Shown: positions 55,549-62,627, counted from the first letter of the stretch. The stretch is DNA of 64,000 bases from Betaproteobacteria bacterium LSUCC0117 (GCA_030441535.1 JAUJFZ010000002.1:398023-462022); one strand, 5' to 3'. Notes: generated from the sequence alone by a model not told the origin. Made by a program: numbers and translations.

Positions 55549-56763
55549 TTGAAAAAGTTAACTGCAATATTGTCATTCGGTCTTTTGATTGTTGCATCGC
55601 AACAAGCTTTAGCGCAAGCAACTGTTGAAAAGGGTAAGTCAGTTGCTATTGAGATTCCAGTGGATTCAGACACAGCTTGCAATATCGAAGTTACCCGAGG
55701 TGGGGAGAAGACGAACGTAAGTGTTGACCCAAAAAGTAAGAAGGGCACCTACGAGTTTGCTGGGCGCGAATTGGGCGAAGAGACGATTCGTTGGGAAGGC
55801 AAGATGAAGTTCCGTGGTCTTAAGACTTTGGCTGCTTGCCGGGGTGACGGCAGTATAAGAGTTGTGACCACAGAAAGTGCTGAAGCGATTGAAGCTGCCA
55901 AGCAAGCGCAAAAGGCAGAAGAGGAGGCCAAGCAAGCAAAGGCAACGATGGATGCGCAAGCTGCACGCTTGGCAGAACTTGAGGCGAAGTTAAAAGCGGC
56001 TGAGGCAGAGGCTGCGAAGACGCCAGAGCAAAAGGCTGAAGAGGCGAGAGTAGCTGCAGAGGCGAAGGCTTATGCAGAGGCGAAAGTTGCCGCAGAGGCA
56101 AAAGCCGCAGCGGAGGCAAGAGCAGCCGCAGAAGCAAGAGCAGCAGCGGAGGCAAAAGCAGCGGCGGAGGCAAGAGCAGCTGCAGAAGCAAGAGCAGCAG
56201 CGGAGGCAAGAGCAGCTGCAGAAGCAAGAGCAGCGGCGGAGGCAAGAGCAGCTGCAGAAGCAAGAGCAGCAGCGCAAGCAAAATTACTCGCTGAACGTAA
56301 AGCGGCGCAGCAAAGGCAGGCGAGTTTTGTGCAGGCTGTCCAGAAGGCTCAATCTGGCGCTCAGGGCGCAAAAAACAATATGCAGAAGGGGGCTCTGTTA
56401 GCGGAGAGATCGAAATCTATATGCTCTATTTTGCAAACAACCGAGGTCGAGAATTGGAGGGGAAAGATTGAAAAAATAGACTCCAATAGCGACGGTAAGG
56501 GGGTCCTCAAGGTTGAGATCGGTCCGGATGTTTTTGTCAAAACCTGGAACAATTCATTCTCTGATATGAGCGACAAGACATTGCTCGAACCTGGCTCAGC
56601 GCTGTTTAACAAAGTAGCGAGCATGGAGAAAAATACAAAAATATCGTTCAGTGGTTACTTCGTGGCTGATCGAGAAACCTGTATCAAAGAGTCTAGTTTG
56701 TCTTTGGATGGCAAGCTAAAGGATCCCGAGTTCATATTCCGATTTACAGACGTTTCGAATTGA
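55549..56763 (+). CDS. Secreted TolA-like Ala/Glu-rich repeat protein (cargo, element 1)
   Basis: A 404-residue exported protein of unknown function, started at a TTG eight bases after GGAG. Residues 1-24 are a Sec signal peptide (cut after LAQA). Residues 25-107 form a beta-rich domain with C44 and C97. Residues 108-265 are a long charged helix whose middle is about a dozen AAEAR/K-type hexads coded by tandem 18-bp repeats (about 56080-56285). Residues 285-404 form a second beta-rich domain with C292 and C378 (WRGKIEKIDSNSDGKGVLKVEIG). Four cysteines suit two disulphides. The layout recalls TolA or other periplasm-spanning proteins, without a TM anchor. It occupies the variable slot behind the integrase. 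Confidence 0.82.
   Translation: MKKLTAILSFGLLIVASQQALAQATVEKGKSVAIEIPVDSDTACNIEVTRGGEKTNVSVDPKSKKGTYEFAGRELGEETIRWEGKMKFRGLKTLAACRGDGSIRVVTTESAEAIEAAKQAQKAEEEAKQAKATMDAQAARLAELEAKLKAAEAEAAKTPEQKAEEARVAAEAKAYAEAKVAAEAKAAAEARAAAEARAAAEAKAAAEARAAAEARAAAEARAAAEARAAAEARAAAEARAAAQAKLLAERKAAQQRQASFVQAVQKAQSGAQGAKNNMQKGALLAERSKSICSILQTTEVENWRGKIEKIDSNSDGKGVLKVEIGPDVFVKTWNNSFSDMSDKTLLEPGSALFNKVASMEKNTKISFSGYFVADRETCIKESSLSLDGKLKDPEFIFRFTDVSN
56080..56285 (+). repeat. Tandem 18-bp coding repeats
   Basis: Successive units of the GCAGAAGCAAGAGCAGCN type encode A-E-A-R/K-A-A hexads inside the secreted cargo protein. Near-identical units favour slippage, so the length of the rod probably varies between strains in steps of six residues without frameshift. 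Confidence 0.85.
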
Positions 56764-56856
56764 AAGCGGGAAAACTTTTGCGTTAACAATAAGTTAGTGC
56801 TAGGAAGTATCCAGCGCGCGAAAAGCGATGCTTAGAATTTTTTAAAGGAGTAAGTC

Positions 56857-57189
56857 ATGGCTATGATAAGTTGCCCCGAGTGCCAATCAGATGTGTCAGA
56901 TGCTGCGCTGAAATGCCCAAGTTGTGGTGTGCAGTTGAGGAAACCAAAGCGTACCTTTTTTGGAAAATTGGTAAAGTATAGTTTTATTTTATTTAACCTA
57001 ATCATGGCTTACTGGATCTTTGCTGGGCTCGGGGGCGCTAGTGAACAGTATTCAGAATTAAGTTCTGAAGCAGAAAAAGCCGGTGCTGCAATCGGGACAG
57101 GCTTAGGAGTTATGTTCATAGCCGGTATTTGGTTTGTAGGGGACGTAATTTTGGGCTTATTTGTGTTGTTTACCAGGCCTAAGTCATAG
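56857..57189 (+). CDS. Zinc-ribbon two-TM membrane protein (cargo, element 1)
   Basis: A 110-residue protein with an N-terminal zinc ribbon (C6, C9, C20, C23 in CPECQSDVSDAALKCPSC). Two membrane segments follow, at about 38-58 (YSFILFNLIMAYWIFAGLG) and 80-105 (GLGVMFIAGIWFVGDVILGLFVLF). AAAGGAG in front of the ATG supports the start. The ribbon should face the cytoplasm. Function unknown; the ribbon-plus-TM design is common in small membrane regulators. It follows the secreted protein by 93 bp, and the two may act together. Confidence 0.8.
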   Translation: MAMISCPECQSDVSDAALKCPSCGVQLRKPKRTFFGKLVKYSFILFNLIMAYWIFAGLGGASEQYSELSSEAEKAGAAIGTGLGVMFIAGIWFVGDVILGLFVLFTRPKS

Positions 57190-57327
57190 AAATTCAGGCG
57201 TCTCCTGTTTTGTTCACCTGAGATTTGTTTGGGGTAGCGTTAGAAGTTTTTGTGTAATTCCTGAGTAGGTTTTTCAAGTCTGAGTTGAGCTTCAGACAAA
57301 CGAAACGAAAATGACATAGGTTCCAAA

Positions 57328-57930
57328 GTGCCAAAGCTCAACACCGAACAGTTGATGGAGCGTCTTGAGAGGCGTATCCATCAACTCGAGCTAGGTGAAG
57401 AGATTGCAGCAAAAGACATCAAAGCTCTACTCAGCGCAGAACAGCAGCAGCAACTTGTTGATGCACTCGCTGCTCAAGTTAAGCTTAAGAAAAACAAACG
57501 TGCGCGCACTGATGCAGAGAAGCAAGCGTTGGGGTGGAAATCAATCAGAGAGGTGAGACTTGATGTGCTGCGTTCAGCACTCAACGCTGCCAACGATGAT
57601 TTACTTTCAGACTACCAACGTCGTCTCAGAGAAAAAGAAGTTCGCCAAGCCAAAATCTACTTGCGTGAGTATTCAGACGCAAGGAAAGCAGACAAGAGCG
57701 TTTTTGCTGCGCAAGGTGCAGCCAACAATGCACTCACACGTGCTGCACTACCTCGTGTTGATGGACAAGCTGTACCTAGCATGAGTAAGCGCGACAAAGA
57801 AGTGTTTGAGATGGAAGAAGAGCTTAAAAGACGCATTCGAAGCGAAATGACAGCTGAAGAGCTAGAACAGCTAGACATGCTTGAAGGCTTAGAAAGACAC
57901 GAAAAGACGCCTCGAAAGGCACGTAAATAG
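57328..57930 (+). CDS. Conserved island protein, function unknown (MPKLN family, full-length copy)
   Basis: A 200-residue, highly charged, helical protein that I do not recognise. Features are MPKLNTEQLMERLERRIHQLELGEEIAAKDIKALL, a basic KLKKNKRARTDAEKQALGWKSIREVRLDVL stretch and an acidic/basic coiled C-terminal half (EMEEELKRRIRSEMTAEELEQLDML). There is no TM or enzymatic motif; a DNA- or protein-binding role is possible. The start is a GTG without a clear ribosome site; the element 2 copy begins with TTG at the same codon. Sequence similarity between the elements resumes exactly here, marking the right edge of the cargo slot. Confidence 0.75.
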   Translation: MPKLNTEQLMERLERRIHQLELGEEIAAKDIKALLSAEQQQQLVDALAAQVKLKKNKRARTDAEKQALGWKSIREVRLDVLRSALNAANDDLLSDYQRRLREKEVRQAKIYLREYSDARKADKSVFAAQGAANNALTRAALPRVDGQAVPSMSKRDKEVFEMEEELKRRIRSEMTAEELEQLDMLEGLERHEKTPRKARK

Positions 57931-57962
57931 GCGCTTTGACGAGGGCTTTTTAGCTGAAAATA

Positions 57963-57989
57963 CAGTTTATGGAAAAGCATGGTTTTTGC
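57963..57989 (+). repeat. 27-bp island repeat, copy 1
   Basis: Matches copy 3 (60598-60624) at 24 of 27 bases and is inverted relative to copy 2 (58853-58879); the shared core is AAAAGCATGGTTT. In this copy the core also forms the left arm of a terminator hairpin with CCATGCTTTT. Confidence 0.75.
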
Positions 57990-58000
57990 CATGCTTTTTT
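57973..58000. terminator. Bidirectional terminator between MPKLN gene and short recombinase
   Basis: AAAAGCATGG, loop TTTTTG, CCATGCTTTT, then further T. The A and T flanks let it work on both strands, ending the cargo/MPKLN transcript and the opposite recombinase transcript. Confidence 0.75.
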
Positions 58001-58106
58001 GTGTGCAAAACCCTACTTTTACAAAAACATCATGTTTGCAGCAGCCGCTGCAGCTTGTTTGCGTTCTTTCTGTTCTTTTGTCCGTCTGTTCGTTTGCAGA
58101 TACACG

Positions 58107-58679
58107 TCAAACCAACTCCACAGCACGGCGCTTCACTTCGTCGTTGACAGTGATGTAGCGTTGAGTGGTTGAGATGTTGCGATGTCCAGCCAAACTAGCT
58201 AATACAAACACGCTCACCCCCTTTGCAGCAAGTGTCGTTAGAAACGTCTTGCGTCCACTGTGGCTGCTAGCGCCTTTGATGCTGGCAGCTTTAAACAACC
58301 AATAAAAGTGCTGCGACAGCACATTGGGCGTGAAGGCTTTACGTGGACTGCTGTAGGTTGTGAATAGTGGTTGTGTGTCCTCATACCATTTGCGTGAGTT
58401 GATGTAGCTGCGAAGTTCCTCTTGCAGCCTAGTGCTCACATACACCGTCCTTGCGTGTCCATGCTTGACGCGATTGGCACTCAAGTAAATCTCTGCTCGT
58501 ATCATGCCGTTTGCGTCACGCACGTCGTTAAGCCTTAGGTTGGCTACCTCACTCACACGCAGTCCAGCCAAAACCATCACAAGCAGCATTGCTCTGTCTC
58601 GCTGCGCGAATGTGGTAGTTGAGATGTGCGCAAGTGCGTGTTCTAGCTCTGCGTGGGTTAGGGATTTTGCTGCTGCCAT
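58107..58679 (-). CDS. Short tyrosine recombinase (catalytic domain only, FimB-like size)
   Basis: A 190-residue tyrosine recombinase lacking the N-terminal core-binding domain of XerC/D; FimB/FimE are of similar length. Catalytic motifs are complete: Arg in LAGLRVSEVANL, the basic residues around KHGHARTVYV, H-x-x-R in SSHSGRKTFL, the second His in SLAGHRNISTTQ and the nucleophile Tyr in QRYI. It is distinct from the 418-residue integrase of the same island. It is flanked by inverted 27-bp repeats (57963 and 58853). It may resolve, invert or regulate DNA within the island, or be an accessory excision factor. Confidence 0.87.
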   Translation of the reverse strand: MAAAKSLTHAELEHALAHISTTTFAQRDRAMLLVMVLAGLRVSEVANLRLNDVRDANGMIRAEIYLSANRVKHGHARTVYVSTRLQEELRSYINSRKWYEDTQPLFTTYSSPRKAFTPNVLSQHFYWLFKAASIKGASSHSGRKTFLTTLAAKGVSVFVLASLAGHRNISTTQRYITVNDEVKRRAVELV

Positions 58680-58852
58680 TTTTGATGTCCAAAGAGTTTC
58701 AGTGTTGCTAGTGTGCTTTCATAGCCAAAGTACGAGCAACCAAGTCCGTCCGATTTGGCGGTGTATTGCTAAAACACGTGATTTCAACGACTTAAGCGCT
58801 GACTCACATTGTTTGTGCGTTCTCTTTGGCTGTGTATTTAGCCAAGCTGTGC

Positions 58853-58879
58853 GCAAAAACCATGCTTTTTGGAAAACAG
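58853..58879 (-). repeat. 27-bp island repeat, copy 2 (inverted)
   Basis: On the minus strand it matches copy 3 at 23 of 27 bases, including AAAAAGCATGGTTT. Copies 2 and 3 share a small hairpin (TGCT, an 11-base loop, AGCA). With copy 1 it forms an inverted pair around the short recombinase gene. Confidence 0.75.
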
Positions 58880-59344
58880 CACCTACAAGCGCAAATCTCC
58901 CTAAACAGCCACCCACGTATGCGCTCGCCTAAGAAAGTTGCTTACGCGAAGGATTTGAGGTGCTTGTGCGCTGGAAAGCTGTTCTTACTTGGTTGCTTGG
59001 CTCGAAATTCATTTGTAGCTCGCAAAATCACAGCGCACGAAAAATTGTGGTCGAGTACTTACAGAAGTGAGGTGGTGATTTCGCATCACCCCATTTGTGC
59101 AGCTAGTCCATTCATCTTGAATGTGAACTTGTTTGTGGCGAAAGTGCCATAGCTCTCTGTGCCGATGTGTAGCGAACTTCTAGTTCGCTTGTGTTTCGCT
59201 TACCGCTCACACATGTCTTTCTTCTTTGATTGATGAAGACATATTGGTATTTGATGATTATTTGATGTGTATTGATTGCAAGCCGAACACAGCGTAGCTG
59301 TGTGAGGGGTAGTTAGGCTGACGGAGAATGTTTCGAGCATACGA

Positions 59345-59384
59345 CGGCTATAGCAAGCACACGTTATATGTGCTGCCATAGCCG
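59345..59384. other. 40-nt imperfect hairpin
   Basis: CGGCTAT at 59345-59351 pairs with ATAGCCG at 59378-59384. AGCACA and TGTGCT pair inside around CGTTATA, with a small internal loop between the stems. No T run follows, so it is not a simple terminator. It could be part of an oriT, an attachment-type site or a small RNA. Confidence 0.65.
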
Positions 59385-59618
59385 CCGAAGTGTACGTGAC
59401 AGTAAAAAGTCCCTCGCACACGCATGTAAAAGAGTTTGACGGAAGACGAATGTATTGGAACTTCCAAAGAGCAGCGTCTGCTCATACTCCACGGCTCGCT
59501 GTTAGTCCCATGCCTTTACATTGACAAGGGCAGCGTGGGCTCATTAGCCGTCATATTTCAACCCACGTTTGTATCCTTTGTTAGCTCAGTGATTTATCTG
59601 AGGTTCTGTGCCTTAAGT

Positions 59619-59957
59619 TCAGTGCTTCGCTTGTCTCACACGTTTAAACAGTTGCCTATTCGTTTTGCTGCAAATGTTGAGTACGCGATAAGCGCAAGTG
59701 TTGGTGAGCTTACGTCGCTGGGTGCTTGTTCGCATCGCTGCAATGAACTCCTCTAGTGCCTGGATGTTTGTTGCCGTAAGTGTGTGCCTTGAGTGCTGCA
59801 GCGTTTGATGCGCTGCTCGCTGTGCCTTAAGAAGTAATGCGTCAGTCTTTGTAAACGACATCTCATCAATGCCGCAGCTAGACAACCAGCGATTGGTGCT
59901 TGCTGTGTCTCGTGTTGCTTGCCAACGGATTTGATGTTGTATGTCTTGCTTATTCAT
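59619..59957 (-). CDS. Hypothetical basic protein of element 1
   Basis: An unrecognised, hydrophilic and basic protein of 112 residues (MNKQDIQHQIRWQATRDTAS...), with helical segments ALLLKAQRAAHQTLQHSRHTLTATNIQALEEFIAAMRTS and a basic tail. No TM or enzymatic motif. The frame can extend five codons to a GTG at 59972; ribosome sites are weak for both starts. It is divergent from the DUF6641-like gene. It might be a DNA-binding regulator, but that is only a guess from charge and position. Confidence 0.5.
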   Translation of the reverse strand: MNKQDIQHQIRWQATRDTASTNRWLSSCGIDEMSFTKTDALLLKAQRAAHQTLQHSRHTLTATNIQALEEFIAAMRTSTQRRKLTNTCAYRVLNICSKTNRQLFKRVRQAKH

Positions 59958-60132
59958 ACATTTATTTATCACTTACCAAATAAATCAAGGCGAAAGTGGT
60001 GTGTGATTTGGCAAAGCTTGCTGCATCTGTGGCACTTTGACACTCTGCATATGTTCCTCGCCAAATTCGGTTGCTTGCAGCTTGGTGGTGACAACACACT
60101 TTATGTATTGCAACAACATAAAGGAAGAACAC

Positions 60133-60573
60133 ATGACAGCAACACTTGGCAGCTTAAAGCTCACAGCAGCGCAAAAGCCCTCGCACATCACGCCTATTCA
60201 GCAGCGTCGCAACAAGCTCGCAAAGCGTTTGTGGGAGCAAGCAGAGCTTGCGAAGGCAAAGGTGGAAGGAAACACATTTGCACCAACCAAGTTTCGAACA
60301 GTCACAGACAGCAGTGGTGTGCGAAAGCAAGTGGAGGTGACTAAGCGTGTGAAGGCTTGGTGGTTTACATCAGAAAACGGCAAGCTATCGCTATCTGTGC
60401 GCTATGGCAGCAAGCTGATTGAGCTTGGCAAGGGCAAGTGGGCAGTTGAGGTGCCGAGTGAGAAAGAGCTGGCGCCAACGCTTGAGCTACTCAAAGCAGC
60501 AGTACTTGAGGGAGAGCTTGATGCCGCGATTGAGGCGGCAGCTGCAAAGCTCAAAGAGGGCTTTGGACGTTAG
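60133..60573 (+). CDS. DUF6641-like hypothetical protein
   Basis: A 146-residue protein that I match from memory to the DUF6641 family. It opens LGSLKLTAAQKPSHITPIQQRRNKLAKRLWEQ and continues TFAPTKFRTVTD, KRVKAWWFTSENGKLSLSVRYGSKLIELGKGKWAVEVPSEKEL and ELDAAIEAAAAKLKEGF. AAGGAAG six bases before the ATG supports the start. Function unknown; relatives occur in mobile elements and phages, usually beside other small unknown genes. Followed by 27-bp repeat copy 3. Confidence 0.68.
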   Translation: MTATLGSLKLTAAQKPSHITPIQQRRNKLAKRLWEQAELAKAKVEGNTFAPTKFRTVTDSSGVRKQVEVTKRVKAWWFTSENGKLSLSVRYGSKLIELGKGKWAVEVPSEKELAPTLELLKAAVLEGELDAAIEAAAAKLKEGFGR

Positions 60574-60597
60574 GCGTGATGTGTGGGGAGAAACATG

Positions 60598-60624
60598 CTG
60601 TTTATGAAAAAGCATGGTTTGTGC
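60598..60624 (+). repeat. 27-bp island repeat, copy 3
   Basis: Direct relative to copy 1 (24 of 27 bases equal) and inverted relative to copy 2 (23 of 27). It lies between the DUF6641-like gene and the small basic gene, and forms CATGCT, 11-base loop, AGCATG. Confidence 0.75.
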
Positions 60625-60667
60625 ATCAAGAAGTAAGCGAAAGGAGGTGTGCGTTGGTAAATACACG

Positions 60668-60934
60668 ATGCGATACAAAGAATTTAAACCTACTCAAGCC
60701 GCACCTAAGCAAACAGTTCCAAAGCCAACAGCTAAGCCCAGTGCTGCTGCGCCTCCTCAAACACTTGCGCAAGCACGTATTGAGCACTTGGTGCAAAAGG
60801 TGCAGCAAGCCAAAGCTGAGTTGGACACAGAAGTTGCGGCGCAGCGTTTGGCGCAGCGCAGAAGGTTTGCAGCGAGTCAGCGTCGCAAGTTGCAGCGCAA
60901 GGCACTCGCAGCCGCTAGCCGCTCATCAACGTAG
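60668..60934 (+). CDS. Small Ala/Gln-rich basic protein
   Basis: An 88-residue hypothetical protein beginning MRYKEFKPTQAAPKQ, with a Pro/Ala-rich N-terminus and a helical basic C-terminus (LVQKVQQAKAELDTEVAAQRLAQRRRFAASQRRKLQRKAL). A strong AAGGAGG lies at 60639-60645, but 22 bases before this ATG, so the true start may differ. A longer frame in another register overlaps it but crosses the att site and looks like a shadow. Probably nucleic-acid binding by charge; otherwise unknown. Confidence 0.5.
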   Translation: MRYKEFKPTQAAPKQTVPKPTAKPSAAAPPQTLAQARIEHLVQKVQQAKAELDTEVAAQRLAQRRRFAASQRRKLQRKALAAASRSST

Positions 60935-61193
60935 CGCAGCGCATGCTTGTCGTTTAAAACGACAACGTCTAGCAACCCTCTCAAAACGTTGTAAAAAGCG
61001 TCAAATCTGTACGGTTGAGGCAAAGATTTGCTTGCACACAAATTCAGCGAGCAAACGCGAGGCTGGCATAGTGAAAATACTCTCAGCGCAATCGCCTCGC
61101 ATGCACAGTCCTCCTAGCAATGCGTTGCACACCGAAAATCAAAATGCACTTAAGTCATTGATTACGTTGCGCTCTTGGTGGGGTGGCAGAGCT
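60935..61193. other. Right end of element 1
   Basis: No gene; with the att core and leader, 370 bp separate the last gene from the next integrase. It holds a 19-bp palindrome (TTGTCGTTT-A-AAACGACAA, 60947-60965), an inverted pair CAAATCT (61002-61008)/AGATTTG (61024-61030) and GCGAGGC/GCCTCGC near 61059 and 61097. Such repeats next to an att core could be integrase arm or excisionase sites; this is inference. Confidence 0.55.
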
Positions 61194-61240
61194 CTCATAA
61201 TCCTTTGGTCCACGGTTCAAGTCCGTGACGTCCCACCATT
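61194..61240 (+). other. Attachment site between element 1 and element 2
   Basis: Exact 47-bp copy of the tRNA 3' end without the 5' half, so not a tRNA gene. It is the right end of element 1 and the left end of element 2. A further copy should lie beyond the window at the right end of element 2. Confidence 0.92.
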
Positions 61241-61257
61241 TAATTCAACGACTTACG

Positions 61258-61287
61258 AGCCTCCAGTGTTAAAGCTGGGGGCTTTTT
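61258..61287 (+). terminator. Intrinsic terminator at left end of element 2
   Basis: Copy of the hairpin behind the tRNA: AGCCTCCAG and CTGGGGGCT with a TGTTAAAG loop and five T. It ends transcription coming from element 1 before the second integrase. Confidence 0.85.
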
Positions 61288-61305
61288 CTTTGTGGGTGGC
61301 GACTA

Positions 61306-62556
61306 GTGGCAGCAGTGGCTCGCAGCGTGGCGCTGAGTGGACTTGTGAATTCGCAGCAGCTGTATCTGCGAGACGGCGAAGTGGTGTTGTACCGCAGACG
61401 CCACAGCTTGCAGTACCAATGCCGCTACAAACTAGCTGACGGCACGTGGTGCAGACGCAGCACAGCCAAATCAAGCCTAGAGCTAGCCGCACATGCAGCA
61501 TGCGAGCTGTATGACGAAGCACGGTTTAGGCAGCGCCTTGGTTTAGCACACCGCGCACAGTCTGTTGCACACCTCGCAGAGCTAACAGCACGTGAGCTGA
61601 GACGGCAGATGGACTTGGGACACGGCAAAAGTGTCTACGGCAGTTATCTCAGCTGTATCGAGCGCTACTTCATCCCATTCTTCACACATCAGCACTTGGA
61701 GTCATTGACGCACACTGACATCACTGAGTTTGAGCTGTGGCGCAACAAGCAGATGCAAAAGCAGCCCAAAGCGTCAACCATACAGAACTTTGCCAGTGCT
61801 TGGAACAAGGTGATTGCCACAGCTGTAGAGCATGGCTACATCAGCGAGCGAGTGCCAGTACCACGCATGCAAGTCAAAGGCGCCAAAAGCCAACCCAGAG
61901 CAGCGTTCACAGCGTCAGAGCTAGCGCAGCTGCGCAGCTACATGGCAACGTGGGTGGAGGGCAGCAGCAAGGCAAACAAGTCCACAGAGTCCGAAATGCG
62001 GCACTTGCTGCGTGACTACATAGAGATGCTGCTGTTCACTGGCATGCGACATGGCACAGAAGCACTTGGCGTGCGTTGGAAGGATGTGTGTTGGCACACG
62101 CAAGATGGCAAGCGGTACTTACGCATATGGGTAAATGGCAAGACCGGGGGCAGATGGTTGATTGCCAAACATGCGGCTTTGGCGGTGCTCGAACGCTTGC
62201 ATGCCAGACAAACAGCCCTTAACTCACAGTCGTTAGAAACGACATTGCTAGGCGAGGGCAATGACAAAGCAAACAAAGCTGCCAACCACCTCCTATTCAC
62301 TTTCAGCAACGGCAACCAACCCACCTCGCTCAATGGTGCATTCAAGCGTTTGATGCGTGACAGTGGATTACTAAAGGATGCGAATGGGCAGAACAGAACG
62401 CTGTACAGCTTGCGCCACACCTACGCCACGTTGGAGCTGTTGAGGGCAAGCACTGATATTCACACGCTAGCCAAGCAAATGGGCAACAGCGCAGCTGTCA
62501 TAGAGCGGCACTATTCGAAATTGATGGCGACGATGGCTGCGGAGAGGTTGGCATAA
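61306..62556 (+). CDS. Tyrosine recombinase (integrase) of element 2
   Basis: A 416-residue homologue of the element 1 integrase, about 93% identical by hand alignment. It retains the catalytic Arg (TGMRHGTE), Lys, SLRHTYAT Arg and the Tyr of ERHYSK. Differences cluster at the N-terminus (VALSGLVNSQQ versus AALNIFVNPKQ) and around residues 200-210. The GTG at 61315 is the start equivalent to that of the first copy; the frame given begins three codons earlier. It lacks the last five residues (KHYLI) of copy 1: similarity ends at GAGAGGTTGGC, where the cargo slot starts. Both enzymes should act on the same att core. Confidence 0.93.
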   Translation: MAAVARSVALSGLVNSQQLYLRDGEVVLYRRRHSLQYQCRYKLADGTWCRRSTAKSSLELAAHAACELYDEARFRQRLGLAHRAQSVAHLAELTARELRRQMDLGHGKSVYGSYLSCIERYFIPFFTHQHLESLTHTDITEFELWRNKQMQKQPKASTIQNFASAWNKVIATAVEHGYISERVPVPRMQVKGAKSQPRAAFTASELAQLRSYMATWVEGSSKANKSTESEMRHLLRDYIEMLLFTGMRHGTEALGVRWKDVCWHTQDGKRYLRIWVNGKTGGRWLIAKHAALAVLERLHARQTALNSQSLETTLLGEGNDKANKAANHLLFTFSNGNQPTSLNGAFKRLMRDSGLLKDANGQNRTLYSLRHTYATLELLRASTDIHTLAKQMGNSAAVIERHYSKLMATMAAERLA

Positions 62557-62627
62557 AAGTGTTTGACAAAATTTATAAAAACTATAACGATGCACTGAAG
62601 TCAATAGAAATTAAGCGAGCAATACCA

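Larger units (their letters stand above)
58680..59618. other. Element 1 non-coding region with repeats and hairpins
   Basis: About 940 bp without a convincing gene; a 106-codon plus-strand frame at 59436 overlaps the next gene and lacks a start signal. Contents: 27-bp repeat copy 2 (58853-58879, minus); a hairpin AGCGAACT-TCT-AGTTCGCT near 59165-59183; ATGTCTT/AAGACAT inverted repeat (59213-59242); three TTTGATG-like direct repeats in AT-rich DNA (59225-59265); CACAGC-GTA-GCTGTG near 59287; and a 40-nt hairpin at 59345-59384. The density suggests an origin, a structured RNA or a regulatory centre. Confidence 0.6.
54112..61193 (+). mobile_element. Integrated island, element 1 (7,082 bp)
   Basis: Bounded by 47-bp direct repeats of the tRNA 3' end. 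Order: terminator hairpin, integrase, cargo slot (secreted TolA-like protein and zinc-ribbon membrane protein), conserved MPKLN gene, short recombinase on the minus strand, a repeat- and hairpin-rich gap, a minus-strand hypothetical, a DUF6641-like gene, a small basic protein and the second att. I find no relaxase, coupling protein, replication initiator or phage structural gene. It is therefore a small integrative element or satellite whose transfer, if any, relies on helpers. The parts outside the slot are probably its backbone. Confidence 0.88.

Noticed and set aside
56080..56285. A CRISPR array
   Set aside because: The repeats are contiguous 18-bp coding units without spacers. No CRISPR array is seen anywhere in the window.
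55820..56371. A Leu/Pro-rich minus-strand frame in element 1
   Set aside because: Antisense of the Ala/Glu repeat region; the apparent membrane protein is an artefact of the 18-bp repeats.
59436..59756. A 106-codon plus-strand frame in the island gap
   Set aside because: No ribosome site, atypical composition, and it overlaps the minus-strand hypothetical gene.
57963..60624. Integron attC sites behind the small genes
   Set aside because: The repeats lack the GTTRRRY-type cores and the paired R/L boxes of attC, and no integron integrase is present.
61194..61240. A second tRNA gene with anticodon CAT
   Set aside because: Only the 3' half from the anticodon loop is present; the D arm and 5' acceptor strand are replaced by island DNA. 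It is an attachment site.
60576..61439. A 287-codon plus-strand frame at the end of element 1
   Set aside because: It runs across the att core and the terminator into the next element, has Cys/Arg-rich shadow composition and overlaps the more protein-like 60668-60934 frame.
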